A stretch of 64,000 nucleotides of DNA, taken from the NCBI GenBank assembly GCA_038040385.1, contig JBBPII010000013.1, positions 122,790 to 186,789 of the forward strand, read 5' to 3'. The notes beneath the pieces are model-generated. The model was given only the letters and a program-made list of their open reading frames with translations, was not told the origin of the DNA and ran no database searches. Made by a program: the position numbers and the translations under genes. Shown here piece after piece: positions 28,926 to 39,848 of this stretch (within the stretch, counting starts at the first letter, position 1; each line of letters starts with the position of its first letter). This DNA is from Gilichinskyi gelida (GTDB taxonomy: Bacteria > Acidobacteriota > Thermoanaerobaculia > Gp7-AA8).

Positions 28926-30938
28926 TTACTGCGGCATCGCCGTCCCCCAGTAGTACTGCTCGAAAAAGGGCTTGTAGTCCTTCTTGGTGATGAAGCCGAG
29001 AAGGCCGGCGACGTCCTTGGTGGTGCTGTACTTGAAGTTGAACGACTTGGTGTACGACTTCAGGAAAGTGAGAAACACCGTGTCGCCCACTTCCTTGTGC
29101 AGGGTGTAGAGAAGGTACGGCCCCTTCGAGTACAGCAGTGCGTTGCGGGCTATGAAGGACATCATGTAGTCGCCTTCGATGCGGTTGGCGTACGGAATGG
29201 GCGCCACGTTCACGCCGTCTCGGGCCCGGCTCTTCCACGTCGAGACCAGCCGGTTGTAGACGGCGTCGCCGCGCAGCCGCTTCAGCACGATGGCCGCGGA
29301 GTACTCGGCGAACGACTCGCTCAGCCACTGCTCCTCGGAGCTCGGCATGCGGACCACGTAGCCCCAGTACTGATGTGCAAGCTCGTGCGCAAACCGCTCG
29401 TTGATCCCCTCGGAAAAGATCTGGTCGACGAAGCTCTGCGTCGGGTTGAAGGCTTCGTTGGTGATGTACATCGTTCCGGGAGGCGCTTGGCCGTTGCCGT
29501 ACTCGTTCATCTGGATGATGTTCAACTCGTTGAACGGGAACGGGCCGAGGAAGATCTCCAGCTCTTCGATGAAACTGAAGGCGAGACTGGTGAGCTGCTT
29601 CGCCGCGCGATCGTTGCGCAGGCCGTAGGTGGCCACGCGGATGGTGCGATCGCCCTTCTTTTCCTCGTAGACGACGTACTTGCCGGCCTGCACGGTTGTG
29701 AACTGCACCGGTTTGTCGAGGACGTTCTCGACCACGTTGAAGTCACCCTCCTCGGCGCGCTTGACCGTGGTGCCGGGGGCGAAGGCGATGAACGGCTTCT
29801 TCACCTTCACCAGCGAGTGAATGGTGAACGCCTGCCCCAACCACTCATGCGGCAGCGGCATCCAGGGAGAGCCGAGGCCGAGCTGCCAGGCGTTGTCGCC
29901 GCCTTCGCGGACGAGAAAATCGCCGTCGATCACGAATTTCAATTTGAAGGTCGGGCCGGCGATGCCGGTGGTGTCGACGAGAAGAGCGGAGCGATGGTGG
30001 TCGAACGGAAGGGCGCGCCCCTGTTCGTCGGTCACGCCGCGGACGTTGTACTTCCGCGGCGCCACGTTCGCTCTGAAGATCCGTTCGTCCGACATGGCGA
30101 AGGGGAGGACGTTGATCGAGGGCGCCGAGCGGGTGATGGTCTCGGTGATCTCCAGCTTCGCGTTGTCGCCGTCGGCGATCAGGGTGTAATCGACGGCGGA
30201 GAGGGCGAAGGCCGGGCGCGGAGCCGTGGCCCGATCGCGCCCGACCGGCTGCTGCGAAAGGAGGCCGGGATACAGCCGCTGCTGCATCCGCTTGTCGTCG
30301 CTGAACCTGCGGAGCGGGGCGACGGTCCAGAGATTCTCTTCCGAGTAGTCATGCAGGTAGAGAAGGTTGTCGCGCCCGCCCATGAATTCGGCGTGAATCA
30401 TCTTCGCCGCCGGAAACGAGAACTTCTGCAGGGCCAGGAAATGCGATCGCGGCCCGAATCCGTACAGACGCGCGAAGAGCTCCTCGTGCGCCTTGAAGGC
30501 CTCGTTGACCGCCGTACCGCCGCTGCCGGCCAACTCCGGCCACGGCACGCCGCCGCCGACGATCAAGACCTCGGTGAAGTTGTCGCTGATGACGGCGCGC
30601 GCCGCGTCGGCGGCCAGCTTCACGTGGGCAATTGCTTTCACGTTGTGGTTGACGACCGGGAGCTCGGCGGTGTCGGTGCTCTCGTATTCGAACGAGCCGT
30701 TGCCCTTGAAGAAGAATCCGACCGTATCGGCGCCGGCGAGCACGCGCGCGGCGGCCCCCGAGGCCAGCTTGATCTTCATGTGTCCGACGGTGAACGAGAC
30801 GTTCGACACCGGCGACGCGTCGGCCGCGAGTTGAGGATGATCGGCCGCGGCGAGGAAGTCGGTCAGCGGCGCGGCGGCGAATGCGGGAAGGGCGAGGCAC
30901 ACCAGTGCCAGCGAGAGGAGGAATTTTGCGGATTTCAT
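28926..30938 (-). CDS. Secreted M1-like zinc metallopeptidase
   Basis: The product (670 aa) has a signal peptide (FLLSLALVCLALPAFA). A long N-terminal beta-rich region follows; part of it resembles the M1 beta-saddle, with an extra domain of about 200 residues before it. The gluzincin active site is complete: HELAH at 518-522 and the third zinc ligand Glu541 in LSESFAEY, 18 residues on. It should cleave peptides in the periplasm or outside the cell. It lies just upstream of dnaE in the same direction, probably by chance of gene order rather than function. Confidence 0.88.
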   Translation of the reverse strand: MKSAKFLLSLALVCLALPAFAAAPLTDFLAAADHPQLAADASPVSNVSFTVGHMKIKLASGAAARVLAGADTVGFFFKGNGSFEYESTDTAELPVVNHNVKAIAHVKLAADAARAVISDNFTEVLIVGGGVPWPELAGSGGTAVNEAFKAHEELFARLYGFGPRSHFLALQKFSFPAAKMIHAEFMGGRDNLLYLHDYSEENLWTVAPLRRFSDDKRMQQRLYPGLLSQQPVGRDRATAPRPAFALSAVDYTLIADGDNAKLEITETITRSAPSINVLPFAMSDERIFRANVAPRKYNVRGVTDEQGRALPFDHHRSALLVDTTGIAGPTFKLKFVIDGDFLVREGGDNAWQLGLGSPWMPLPHEWLGQAFTIHSLVKVKKPFIAFAPGTTVKRAEEGDFNVVENVLDKPVQFTTVQAGKYVVYEEKKGDRTIRVATYGLRNDRAAKQLTSLAFSFIEELEIFLGPFPFNELNIIQMNEYGNGQAPPGTMYITNEAFNPTQSFVDQIFSEGINERFAHELAHQYWGYVVRMPSSEEQWLSESFAEYSAAIVLKRLRGDAVYNRLVSTWKSRARDGVNVAPIPYANRIEGDYMMSFIARNALLYSKGPYLLYTLHKEVGDTVFLTFLKSYTKSFNFKYSTTKDVAGLLGFITKKDYKPFFEQYYWGTAMPQ

Positions 30939-30957
30939 GGTGTGCCGCTGTAACTGG

Positions 30958-31674
30958 CTAGCTGTCGAAAGCTATTCCGCCGATGCCCCGGTGCGCCCGC
31001 CCATCCAACAGCTCGCGGAGATTGGTCATCTCCAGGAACATGTGCCGATGGCGGATGCAGTGCACGGCGATGGCGAAGAACAGCAAGGTGACCACGGCGA
31101 AGAAGACCAGCGACGCAGGGGTGGCGGGAGGGAGGGGCCGCAGCGGCGCGGAGACGAACAGCTCCTGCAGCAGGACCAGGCAGAAGAGCGGGAAGGGAAT
31201 CAAGACCAACGCGCCGAGGACGCGGCTGGCCTGCACGCTGAAGTAGGGGCGCAGGGCGAGGAGGGTGAGCGACACGAAGCAGCCGAGCATCAGGAAGGCG
31301 ACGAAGTGAAGCTGCCCCACCGCATCGAGCGCGGCGCGGTCGCGCGCCAGCATCAGCATTCGCGACTGCAGCAGCAGCGTCCATGCGAGCGACAGCATCG
31401 TCGCGGTGATCGACAGGAGCGCCACGAAGGCACCGAAGAGATTGCGCGCCGCGAGCAGCGCCGCCATCCGCACCAGGATCGCCGCCACCGCCATTCCCGC
31501 CACTAGGGCGACGACGATGCTCCAGCGGGCCGCCGCGCCGCTCGCCACTCCCCCGCCGTGCACGGCGACGAAGCTCATCGCGCCGCCGTCGATCTGAGCG
31601 GCGAAGCCCGCCGCCGACGAGAGCGCGAGAAACAGGCAAAAGCCCGTACCGGCGTAGAAGAGGAACTTCGGCAT
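30958..31674 (-). CDS. Polytopic inner-membrane protein of unknown function
   Basis: The 238-residue protein has about six hydrophobic segments: around 5-28, 50-72, 80-102, 120-142, 150-172 and 185-208. A short charged tail follows (HCIRHRHMFLEMTNLREL). No known family motif is recognised. It sits between a 30-residue small ORF and the M1-like peptidase, all on the minus strand, so the three may be co-transcribed. Confidence 0.7.
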   Translation of the reverse strand: MPKFLFYAGTGFCLFLALSSAAGFAAQIDGGAMSFVAVHGGGVASGAAARWSIVVALVAGMAVAAILVRMAALLAARNLFGAFVALLSITATMLSLAWTLLLQSRMLMLARDRAALDAVGQLHFVAFLMLGCFVSLTLLALRPYFSVQASRVLGALVLIPFPLFCLVLLQELFVSAPLRPLPPATPASLVFFAVVTLLFFAIAVHCIRHRHMFLEMTNLRELLDGRAHRGIGGIAFDS

Positions 31675-31683
31675 GGCGCGATT

Positions 31684-31776
31684 CTACGCCTCGCGCATGG
31701 CGATGATGTGGTCGAGCCGGATCTCCACCGGCCCGGCGTCGCCGACGAACTGGGGCTCGTAGCGTTCCTCGGTCAT
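31684..31776 (-). CDS. Predicted 30-residue small protein
   Basis: A GGAGGA site sits 8 nt before this ATG, and the stop comes 9 nt before the membrane-protein gene. The acidic 30-residue product begins MTEERYEPQFVGD and ends LDHIIAMREA. The strong ribosome site and tight spacing argue for a real small gene, or for a leader peptide controlling the membrane protein. No homology is recognised. Confidence 0.45.
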   Translation of the reverse strand: MTEERYEPQFVGDAGPVEIRLDHIIAMREA

Positions 31777-31823
31777 CGCGAACTCCTCCGAGAGTGAGAC
31801 TTACACGATCGGTGCCGGGTGAT

Positions 31824-31891
31824 GTAGGGGCGCGCAGCAGCGCGGCCGGCACTTCGGCGGGGGTATCGGGCGCGCTGCTGCGCGCCCCTAC
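31824..31891. repeat. Head-to-head REP-like pair (GTAG GGGCGCGC type)
   Basis: The plus-strand copy starts GTAGGGGCGCGCAGCAGCGC at 31824. The minus-strand copy starts with the same GTAG head at 31891 and reads inward. Each is a hairpin with a GCAG-type loop. About 20 nt of non-palindromic sequence separates them. The pair lies between divergently transcribed genes. Confidence 0.8.
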
Positions 31892-31929
31892 GCGTCGCCG
31901 TGCTACGATTTCCTCTCGGGTTTCCCTTC

Positions 31930-32235
31930 ATGACGAGCCTCTTCCGCATCGACTCGGTTTCGTCGGCGACGCCGCTGATCTTCGCCGGCGTCCTGCTGCT
32001 GATCCTGGTCATCTCCTTCCGCTCTCGGGCGGTGGTTTTCTGCCAGTACCTGCGGGCCATGACCGGGATCGAGCTCAAGCCGTCCGACGTGCGGCGCGTC
32101 TACCGCGAGCGCGGCAAGGACGGCGTGCGCGAGTTCTTCCTCGACCTCATCATCCGCGAGGATTTGAAGCAGGGTCCGATCGAGATTCCTGCCGACACGC
32201 CGGACGAGACCGAGACCTTCCTCGTCAACAGCTAG
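31930..32235 (+). CDS. Single-pass membrane protein, unknown
   Basis: Starting at 31930 the 101-residue protein has one transmembrane helix (LIFAGVLLLILVISF, about 16-30). A soluble cytoplasmic part with charged helices (DVRRVYRERGKDGVREFFLDLI) and an acidic end follow. No family is recognised. Its 3' end overlaps the convergent macro-domain gene by 11 bp. Confidence 0.6.
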   Translation: MTSLFRIDSVSSATPLIFAGVLLLILVISFRSRAVVFCQYLRAMTGIELKPSDVRRVYRERGKDGVREFFLDLIIREDLKQGPIEIPADTPDETETFLVNS

Positions 32236-32722
32236 CCAGCGCGCGGCTGTACGCGGCGTAGACCTCGTCGCCGAAACAGGTGAAGAGCACGCGATCGAAT
32301 CTGTCGTCGGCGCAGGCGAGGACCGTGGCGACAGCGATCTGCGCCGCCGCGTCGATCGGGTACCCGTAGACCCCGCAACTGATGGCCGGAAAGGCGATCG
32401 AGCGGACGCCGTTCTCCGCCGCCACTTCGAGGCTTCGGCGATAGCATGACGCGAGCAGCTCCGCCTCGCCCTCCCCGCCCCCCCGCCACACCGGCCCCAC
32501 GGTGTGGATGACGAAGCGCGCCGGCAAGCGGTAGCCGCGAGTGATCTTCGCGTCGCCCGTCGCGCAGCCGCCGAGGGCGCGGCATTCGGCGAGTAGCTCC
32601 GGACCCGCCGCGCGATGGATCGCGCCGTCGACCCCGCCACCGCCGAGGAGCGAGGTGTTCGCGGCGTTGACGATGGCGTCGACGCTCAAGGTGGTGATGT
32701 CGGATTGGATGACTTGGAACAT
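32225..32722 (-). CDS. Macro-domain protein (O-acetyl-ADP-ribose deacetylase-like)
   Basis: The 165-residue protein is a single macro domain. The ADP-ribose pocket motifs are visible: DAIVNAANTSLLGGGGVDGAIHRAAG (residues 15-40, split here as NAAN then GGGGVDGAIH), FVIHTVGPVW, and the phosphate loop SCGVYGYP. This is close to the MacroD/YmdB type that hydrolyses O-acetyl-ADP-ribose or ADP-ribosylated residues. It is followed by an overlapping convergent gene and preceded by a repeat pair that separates it from the EVE gene. Confidence 0.93.
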   Translation of the reverse strand: MFQVIQSDITTLSVDAIVNAANTSLLGGGGVDGAIHRAAGPELLAECRALGGCATGDAKITRGYRLPARFVIHTVGPVWRGGGEGEAELLASCYRRSLEVAAENGVRSIAFPAISCGVYGYPIDAAAQIAVATVLACADDRFDRVLFTCFGDEVYAAYSRALASC

Positions 32723-32724
32723 AT

Positions 32725-32769
32725 GTAGGACGGGCTTTGGCCCGTCAGACGGGCTGAAGCCCGTCCTAC
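32725..32769. repeat. Head-to-head REP-like pair (GTAG GACGGGC type)
   Basis: GTAG-GACGGGC-TTTG-GCCCGTC on the plus strand (from 32725) faces the same sequence with a TTCA loop on the minus strand (from 32769), with one base between. The minus copy's GTAG head supplies the TAG stop of the EVE gene. The other end lies 2 nt from the macro-gene start codon. Confidence 0.88.
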
Positions 32770-33176
32770 ATTTTCCCCATCTTCACAACAATCTCGTACT
32801 CCCCCTTCGTGACCGGCTGAATCGACAGCCGCGAGCCCTTCTTCGTTACCACCATGTTCTCCAGGCCCTTTGTGTTCTTCAGCGTCTCCAGCGAGACGGT
32901 CTGCGGGAACTTGGCGACGAAGCGGATCTCCACCATCACCCACGTCGTATCCTTCGGCTCGGGCACCGCTTCCTTGCTCACCTCGGCCAGGCCGGTGACG
33001 CCGGAGGGGTCGGCGTTCGAGGCGTAGAAGAGCACTTTGTCGCCGGCGCGCATCTCGTCGCGCATGAAGTTGCGGGCCTGAAAATTGCGCACGCCTTCCC
33101 ACTTGGTGGTGCTGTCTCGCATAAGATCGTCGATGCTGTACGCGGCCGGCTCCACTTTCATCAACCAGTACTTCAT
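32766..33176 (-). CDS. EVE-domain (PUA-like) protein
   Basis: The 136-residue protein matches the stand-alone EVE/thymocyte nuclear protein 1 type. It opens MKYWLMKVEP, followed by YSIDDL, WEGVRNFQARNFMR and GDKVLFYAS. EVE domains bind modified bases in DNA or RNA; the physiological ligand here is not known. It is divergent from the zinc-peptidase gene, with 16 bp between the two start codons. Its stop codon is part of the adjacent repeat. Confidence 0.92.
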   Translation of the reverse strand: MKYWLMKVEPAAYSIDDLMRDSTTKWEGVRNFQARNFMRDEMRAGDKVLFYASNADPSGVTGLAEVSKEAVPEPKDTTWVMVEIRFVAKFPQTVSLETLKNTKGLENMVVTKKGSRLSIQPVTKGEYEIVVKMGKM

Positions 33177-33192
33177 GGCTCGATTTTAGAAC

Positions 33193-34236
33193 ATGGTTGC
33201 ATTCGAAAAAGCTCCGCCGGAGGCGACGAAGGTCCTCCCGATCCCGATCCGCGAGCTGGGACTGAAGCTCGAAGGGACGCAACTCGCCGCGCAGATCGAG
33301 CAGCTCTACCGCGAGCTCGACGAACATGGCCTGCATCACTTCCGCCCTCCCTGCTACCTCTCCGACGAGTGGGGCTGCCCCTCCGGCGAGCCGGTGATCG
33401 GCATCCCCTTCTACCTCGCGGACCCGCGCACCGCGACGCTGGAAGAGGCGGTCAACGACGTGGAGAACGAGCGCGAGATCATGATGTACCTCCGCCACGA
33501 GGCGGGTCACGCCTTCAACTACGCGTACGAGCTGTTCAAGACCTCGGAGTGGACCGAGGTCTTCGGCCCCTTCCGCCGCCCATACCGCGACGACTACCCG
33601 TTCGTTCCCTTCTCGCGGCAGTTCGTGCGGCACATCGCCGGCTGGTACGCGCAGAAGCATCCCGACGAAGACTTCGCCGAGACCTTCGCCGTCTGGCTCG
33701 ATCGCTCGTCTAAGTGGCGCACGAAGTACGCGCAGTGGGGAGCGATGAAGAAGCTGCAGTACGTCGACCGCATCGCCAAGGAGCTCGGCGACACCGCGCC
33801 GCTTCACGCCGTGGGTGAGATCGACTACACCGTGGACCAGATGGAGCAGACCGTCGAGGAGTTCTATCGCGACACGGTCGTCGACGAGTCCGAGGTCATC
33901 GCCGGACTCCCGCTCGACACGGACCTCATCGACATCTTCGTCAGCGCCGATCGCCGCAGCGAGCGGCGCGAGTACCGCCCCGCCGCCGAGCTGGTGGCCG
34001 AGCATCGCCGCGACGTCGTCGACCGCGTGAATTACTGGACCGGTGTGCGCCGCTCGCTGGTCCGCACGCTGGTGGAATCGATCGAGCGGCAGCTCGGTGA
34101 GCTCGAGCTGTTCGCCGACGTCCTGCGCAGCCGCTCACACATGGTGGAGTTCACCGTCTATGTCACGACACTAGCCATGACCTTCCTCACTGGAGGAAAA
34201 TCGTTGCGTCATCGGAAGCCGGCCACCACCGAATGA
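33193..34236 (+). CDS. Putative zinc-binding metallopeptidase paired with an ATP-grasp ligase
   Basis: The 347-residue cytoplasmic protein carries a zinc site HEAGH (His102, Glu103, His106) in YLRHEAGHAFNYAYE. A probable third ligand lies in DEDFAETFAVWLD. This fits the putative zinc peptidase group that lacks a signal peptide. The C-terminal third is helical and charged. Its stop overlaps the start of the ATP-grasp gene by ATGA, so the pair is translationally coupled. Peptidase activity and substrate are inferred only. Confidence 0.82.
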   Translation: MVAFEKAPPEATKVLPIPIRELGLKLEGTQLAAQIEQLYRELDEHGLHHFRPPCYLSDEWGCPSGEPVIGIPFYLADPRTATLEEAVNDVENEREIMMYLRHEAGHAFNYAYELFKTSEWTEVFGPFRRPYRDDYPFVPFSRQFVRHIAGWYAQKHPDEDFAETFAVWLDRSSKWRTKYAQWGAMKKLQYVDRIAKELGDTAPLHAVGEIDYTVDQMEQTVEEFYRDTVVDESEVIAGLPLDTDLIDIFVSADRRSERREYRPAAELVAEHRRDVVDRVNYWTGVRRSLVRTLVESIERQLGELELFADVLRSRSHMVEFTVYVTTLAMTFLTGGKSLRHRKPATTE

Positions 34237-35261
34237 AAATCGCAATCGTCTTCGACACCTGGGAAGGCACCGAGGAGTATCCCGGCGACAACGCCGAAGC
34301 GGAGGCGCCGGTCCGCCGCGGCCGCAAGAAGAAGAAGAAGCCGCTCACCGATCGCCAAGCCATCGCCAAGGCGCTCACCGAGCTGGGGCACGAGCCGTTC
34401 GAGATCCCTGTCGACGGCAAGCCGGGCACGCTGACGAAGATCGCCCGCAGCGACGCCGATCTCTTCTTCAACCTCACCGAGTCGTACGCCGGCGACGACA
34501 CCAAGGAGATGCACTTCTGCGCCTTCCTCGACCTGGTGGACAAGAAGTACACCGGCGCGGGACCCGACGCCTCGTATCTGGCCATGGAGAAATCGGTCGC
34601 CAAGAAGATCATGCGGTTCCACGAGATCGACACGCCGTTCTCGGCGCTCGTCTACAAGGGACGCCTCGACCACGCGCAGGACATCAAGTTCCCGGTGATC
34701 GTGAAGCCGGGGTCGGAGGATGCGTCGAAGGGCATCGACGTGAAGTCGGTGGTGAGCTCCATCAAGGAGCTGATGGAGCGCATCGAGTACATCGAGCACG
34801 AGTTCGACGCCCCCGCGCTGATCGAAGAGTACGTCGAGGGTCGCGAGATCTACGCCGCCATCCTCGGCAACGACAAGCCGGAGGCGCTGCCGCTGGTGGA
34901 GCTCGATCTCTCCAAGCTGCCCGACGACGTGCCGCGCATCGCCGGCTACGACGTGAAGTTCGACGTGAACACCGAGGCGTACAAACTGACCAGTTCCGCG
35001 CCGGCTAAGGACCTCGACGACGAGCTGGTGGAGAAGATCCAGAACGTGGCGCTTACCACCTGGCGCGCGCTGAAGTTCCGCGATTACGGTCGCGTCGACT
35101 GCCGCGTGACCAAGGAGGGGAAGGTCTACATCCTCGAGGCCAACCCCAACCCGTGGCTCGATCCGTCCGCGGAGTTCTTCATGGCCGCCAAGGAGTCGGG
35201 ACGGTCGTACACGGAGATGATTCGGGAGATCGTGGACGGCGCGTACGCGCGGTACCGGTAG
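34233..35261 (+). CDS. D-alanine-D-alanine ligase-like ATP-grasp enzyme
   Basis: The 342-residue protein has the ATP-grasp order: an N-terminal Rossmann-like part (MKIAIVFDTWEG), a central ATP-binding part (FPVIVKPGSEDASKGID, APALIEEYVEGREIY) and a C-terminal metal-binding part (FRDYGRVDCRV, YILEANPNPWLDPSAEF). This resembles D-Ala-D-Ala ligase but carries a lysine-rich insertion (RRGRKKKKKP, residues 28-37). It may make an amide bond between amino acids or a small peptide. The coupling with the zinc peptidase suggests one pathway. Confidence 0.85.
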   Translation: MKIAIVFDTWEGTEEYPGDNAEAEAPVRRGRKKKKKPLTDRQAIAKALTELGHEPFEIPVDGKPGTLTKIARSDADLFFNLTESYAGDDTKEMHFCAFLDLVDKKYTGAGPDASYLAMEKSVAKKIMRFHEIDTPFSALVYKGRLDHAQDIKFPVIVKPGSEDASKGIDVKSVVSSIKELMERIEYIEHEFDAPALIEEYVEGREIYAAILGNDKPEALPLVELDLSKLPDDVPRIAGYDVKFDVNTEAYKLTSSAPAKDLDDELVEKIQNVALTTWRALKFRDYGRVDCRVTKEGKVYILEANPNPWLDPSAEFFMAAKESGRSYTEMIREIVDGAYARYR

Positions 35262-35263
35262 GG

Positions 35264-35374
35264 GTGTCATCCCGAGCGTGAGCGAGGGATCGGTGTGGGT
35301 GGGCGGCGCACAGCAGGTGATTCAGTATCCCCACCCAACCCACACCGATCCCTCGCTCGCGCTCGGGATGACAC
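35264..35374. repeat. Long inverted repeat, TCATCCCGAGCG family
   Basis: Two arms of about 37 nt, each opening GTGTCATCCCGAGCG at its outer end, face each other around a loop of about 30 nt with only one or two mismatches. The repeat fills the gap between two convergent genes. Its right end overlaps the TAG stop of the aminotransferase, so it could act as a bidirectional terminator. Confidence 0.85.
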
Positions 35375-36594
35375 TAGGAGCTATAGCGCTCCAGCGCGAC
35401 CCTCAATAGCTCCACGGCAACTCGGAGATCCGCCTCCTTCAGCACGTACGCGATCCGCACCTCGCTGCGGCCGCGATCGGAGGCGTAGAACCCGCTGGCG
35501 GGAGCGACCATGACCGTCGCGCCGTCGTGCGCGAAGTCGCGCAGCAGCCAGGCGGCGAACGCGTCGGCGTCGTCGACCGGCAGCTTGGCCACGCAGTAGA
35601 ACGCCCCTTCCGGCTTCTGCAGGAAGACGCCGGGGATCGACGTCAAACCTTCGTAGAGCACGTCGCGGCGGCGCTGGTACTCCTCGACGATGGCGCGGGT
35701 GTATTCGTCGCCAAGATCGTCGGCGCCGACGGCGATGAACTGCGCGAGCCCCGGTGGCGAGAGCCGCCCCTGCGCCATGCGCAGCGCGGCGTCGTAGATC
35801 GCGGCGTTGCGGGTGATGAGCGCGCCGAGGCGGATGCCGCAGGCGCTGTAGCGCTTGGAGAGCGAGTCGACCACTATGACCAGGTCCTCGGCGCCGCTGA
35901 GATCCAGCGCGCTGATCGCCGCGCGGCCGTCGTAGACGAACTCGCGGTAGACCTCGTCGGAGATGAGAAAGAGGCCGTGGTCGCGGCAGAAGTTTGCGAC
36001 CGTTTCCAGTTCTTCGCGCGTGTAGACCGTTCCGGTCGGATTGTTCGGATTGCAGAGGATCACGGCGCGCGTGCGCGGCGTGAGCGCGCGCTCCCAAACA
36101 TGGCGCGGCGGGAGGTGGAAGCCGTCGCGGCCGCGCGAGGTGACCGGCACGAGCTCGACGTCCGCCATCGCGGCGAAGGCGGCGTAGTTCGCGTAGAACG
36201 GCTCCACGACCAGGATCTGATCGCCGGCGTCGGCGCACGCCATCAGCGCGAAAAGGATCGCCTCGCTGCCGCCGGTGGTGGCGAGGATTTGGTCGAGCGC
36301 GAGCTCCGCCCCCACCCGCCGCGCGTAATACCGCTGCAACGAACGAAGGAACTCCGGCGTGCCGGGCGACGGCGAGTACTCGAGCACGCGCGCGTCGATC
36401 TGCTTGAGGCGCGCGAGCATCGGCGCCGGCGTCTCGATGTCCGGCTGGCCGATGTTGAGGTGATAGACCCTCGTCCCCCGCGCCTTCGCCGCGTCAGCCA
36501 ACGGCGCAAGGCAGCGAATCGGCGACGCCGGGATGCGGCGCGCGCGCGCCGAGAGCGCGGCCGCGCGCCTCCGCTCGTCGAGAAGCGAAGTCAT
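35374..36594 (-). CDS. Class I/II PLP-dependent aminotransferase
   Basis: The 406-residue product is an aspartate-aminotransferase-fold enzyme. Visible motifs are NIGQPDIETP near the N-terminus, the cofactor site around TGGSEAI, CNPNNPTGT, DEVYREF, and the PLP-binding lysine in VDSLSKRYSACGIRLG. It transfers amino groups between an amino acid and a 2-oxo acid; the exact substrate is not clear. The ATG overlaps the stop of a 59-codon gene (ATGA). A longer frame upstream is antisense-type shadow inside aconitase and was discarded. Confidence 0.9.
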   Translation of the reverse strand: MTSLLDERRRAAALSARARRIPASPIRCLAPLADAAKARGTRVYHLNIGQPDIETPAPMLARLKQIDARVLEYSPSPGTPEFLRSLQRYYARRVGAELALDQILATTGGSEAILFALMACADAGDQILVVEPFYANYAAFAAMADVELVPVTSRGRDGFHLPPRHVWERALTPRTRAVILCNPNNPTGTVYTREELETVANFCRDHGLFLISDEVYREFVYDGRAAISALDLSGAEDLVIVVDSLSKRYSACGIRLGALITRNAAIYDAALRMAQGRLSPPGLAQFIAVGADDLGDEYTRAIVEEYQRRRDVLYEGLTSIPGVFLQKPEGAFYCVAKLPVDDADAFAAWLLRDFAHDGATVMVAPASGFYASDRGRSEVRIAYVLKEADLRVAVELLRVALERYSS

Positions 36595-36770
36595 TTCTTC
36601 TTGATGATCTCTTTCTTGTGGCCCGGCAGCTCCTGCTGTGTCCGCCGCTTCCCCTTGCCGAGGTGGGCGGCTCGGCTCAGGTCTCCGCTGTCCCCCCCGT
36701 CCGACCCTTCGGCGGGCTCGCGGCCGGCAGTTTTGTAGTGGGCTGGATTGACGTTGATTTGCTTGCTCAT
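36591..36770 (-). CDS. Small basic protein of 59 residues
   Basis: The frame opens MSKQINVNPAHYKTAG and ends KKEIIKKK. It is highly charged, glycine and lysine rich, with no hydrophobic segment. Its stop overlaps the aminotransferase start (ATGA), which is strong evidence that it is translated. The opening resembles, from memory, a conserved family of short uncharacterised proteins with an NP-HYK motif. It might be a nucleic-acid-binding or ribosome-associated protein, but nothing here proves it. Confidence 0.6.
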   Translation of the reverse strand: MSKQINVNPAHYKTAGREPAEGSDGGDSGDLSRAAHLGKGKRRTQQELPGHKKEIIKKK

Positions 36771-36807
36771 GCCGGAGCAAACTGCGAACCGCGTGCCGCG
36801 CTGCCAG

Positions 36808-36912
36808 TGGAACGCCGGCGTCCACGCCGGCTGGCCCGCAGGCGTCTCGCCTGCGTCCCCGGAGCGGCGGCGAGGACGCCGCCTGGCCAGCCGCCGGGAC
36901 GGCGGCGTTCCG
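36808..36912. repeat. Cluster of four GC-rich hairpins (GGAA/GGAG-headed)
   Basis: Four consecutive palindromes are visible: GCCGGCGTCCACGCCGGC, CGCAGGCGTCTCGCCTGCG, GGCGGCGAGGACGCCGCC and GCCGCCGGGACGGCGGC. Linkers contain CTGGCC on the left and GGCCAG on the right, so the cluster is itself symmetrical. It fills the gap between aconitase and the 59-residue gene. Confidence 0.8.
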
Positions 36913-36920
36913 CTGTAGCA

Positions 36921-39800
<2,880 letters not shown>

Positions 39801-39848
39801 GGCCACTGCGGAATCTATCACCACGCGCCTCGGAGATTCCGTGCCCGC

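Noticed and set aside
35264..35374. Inverted repeat as insertion-sequence ends
   Set aside because: Only about 30 nt lie between the arms, so no transposase is enclosed, and the same arms recur at 56020.
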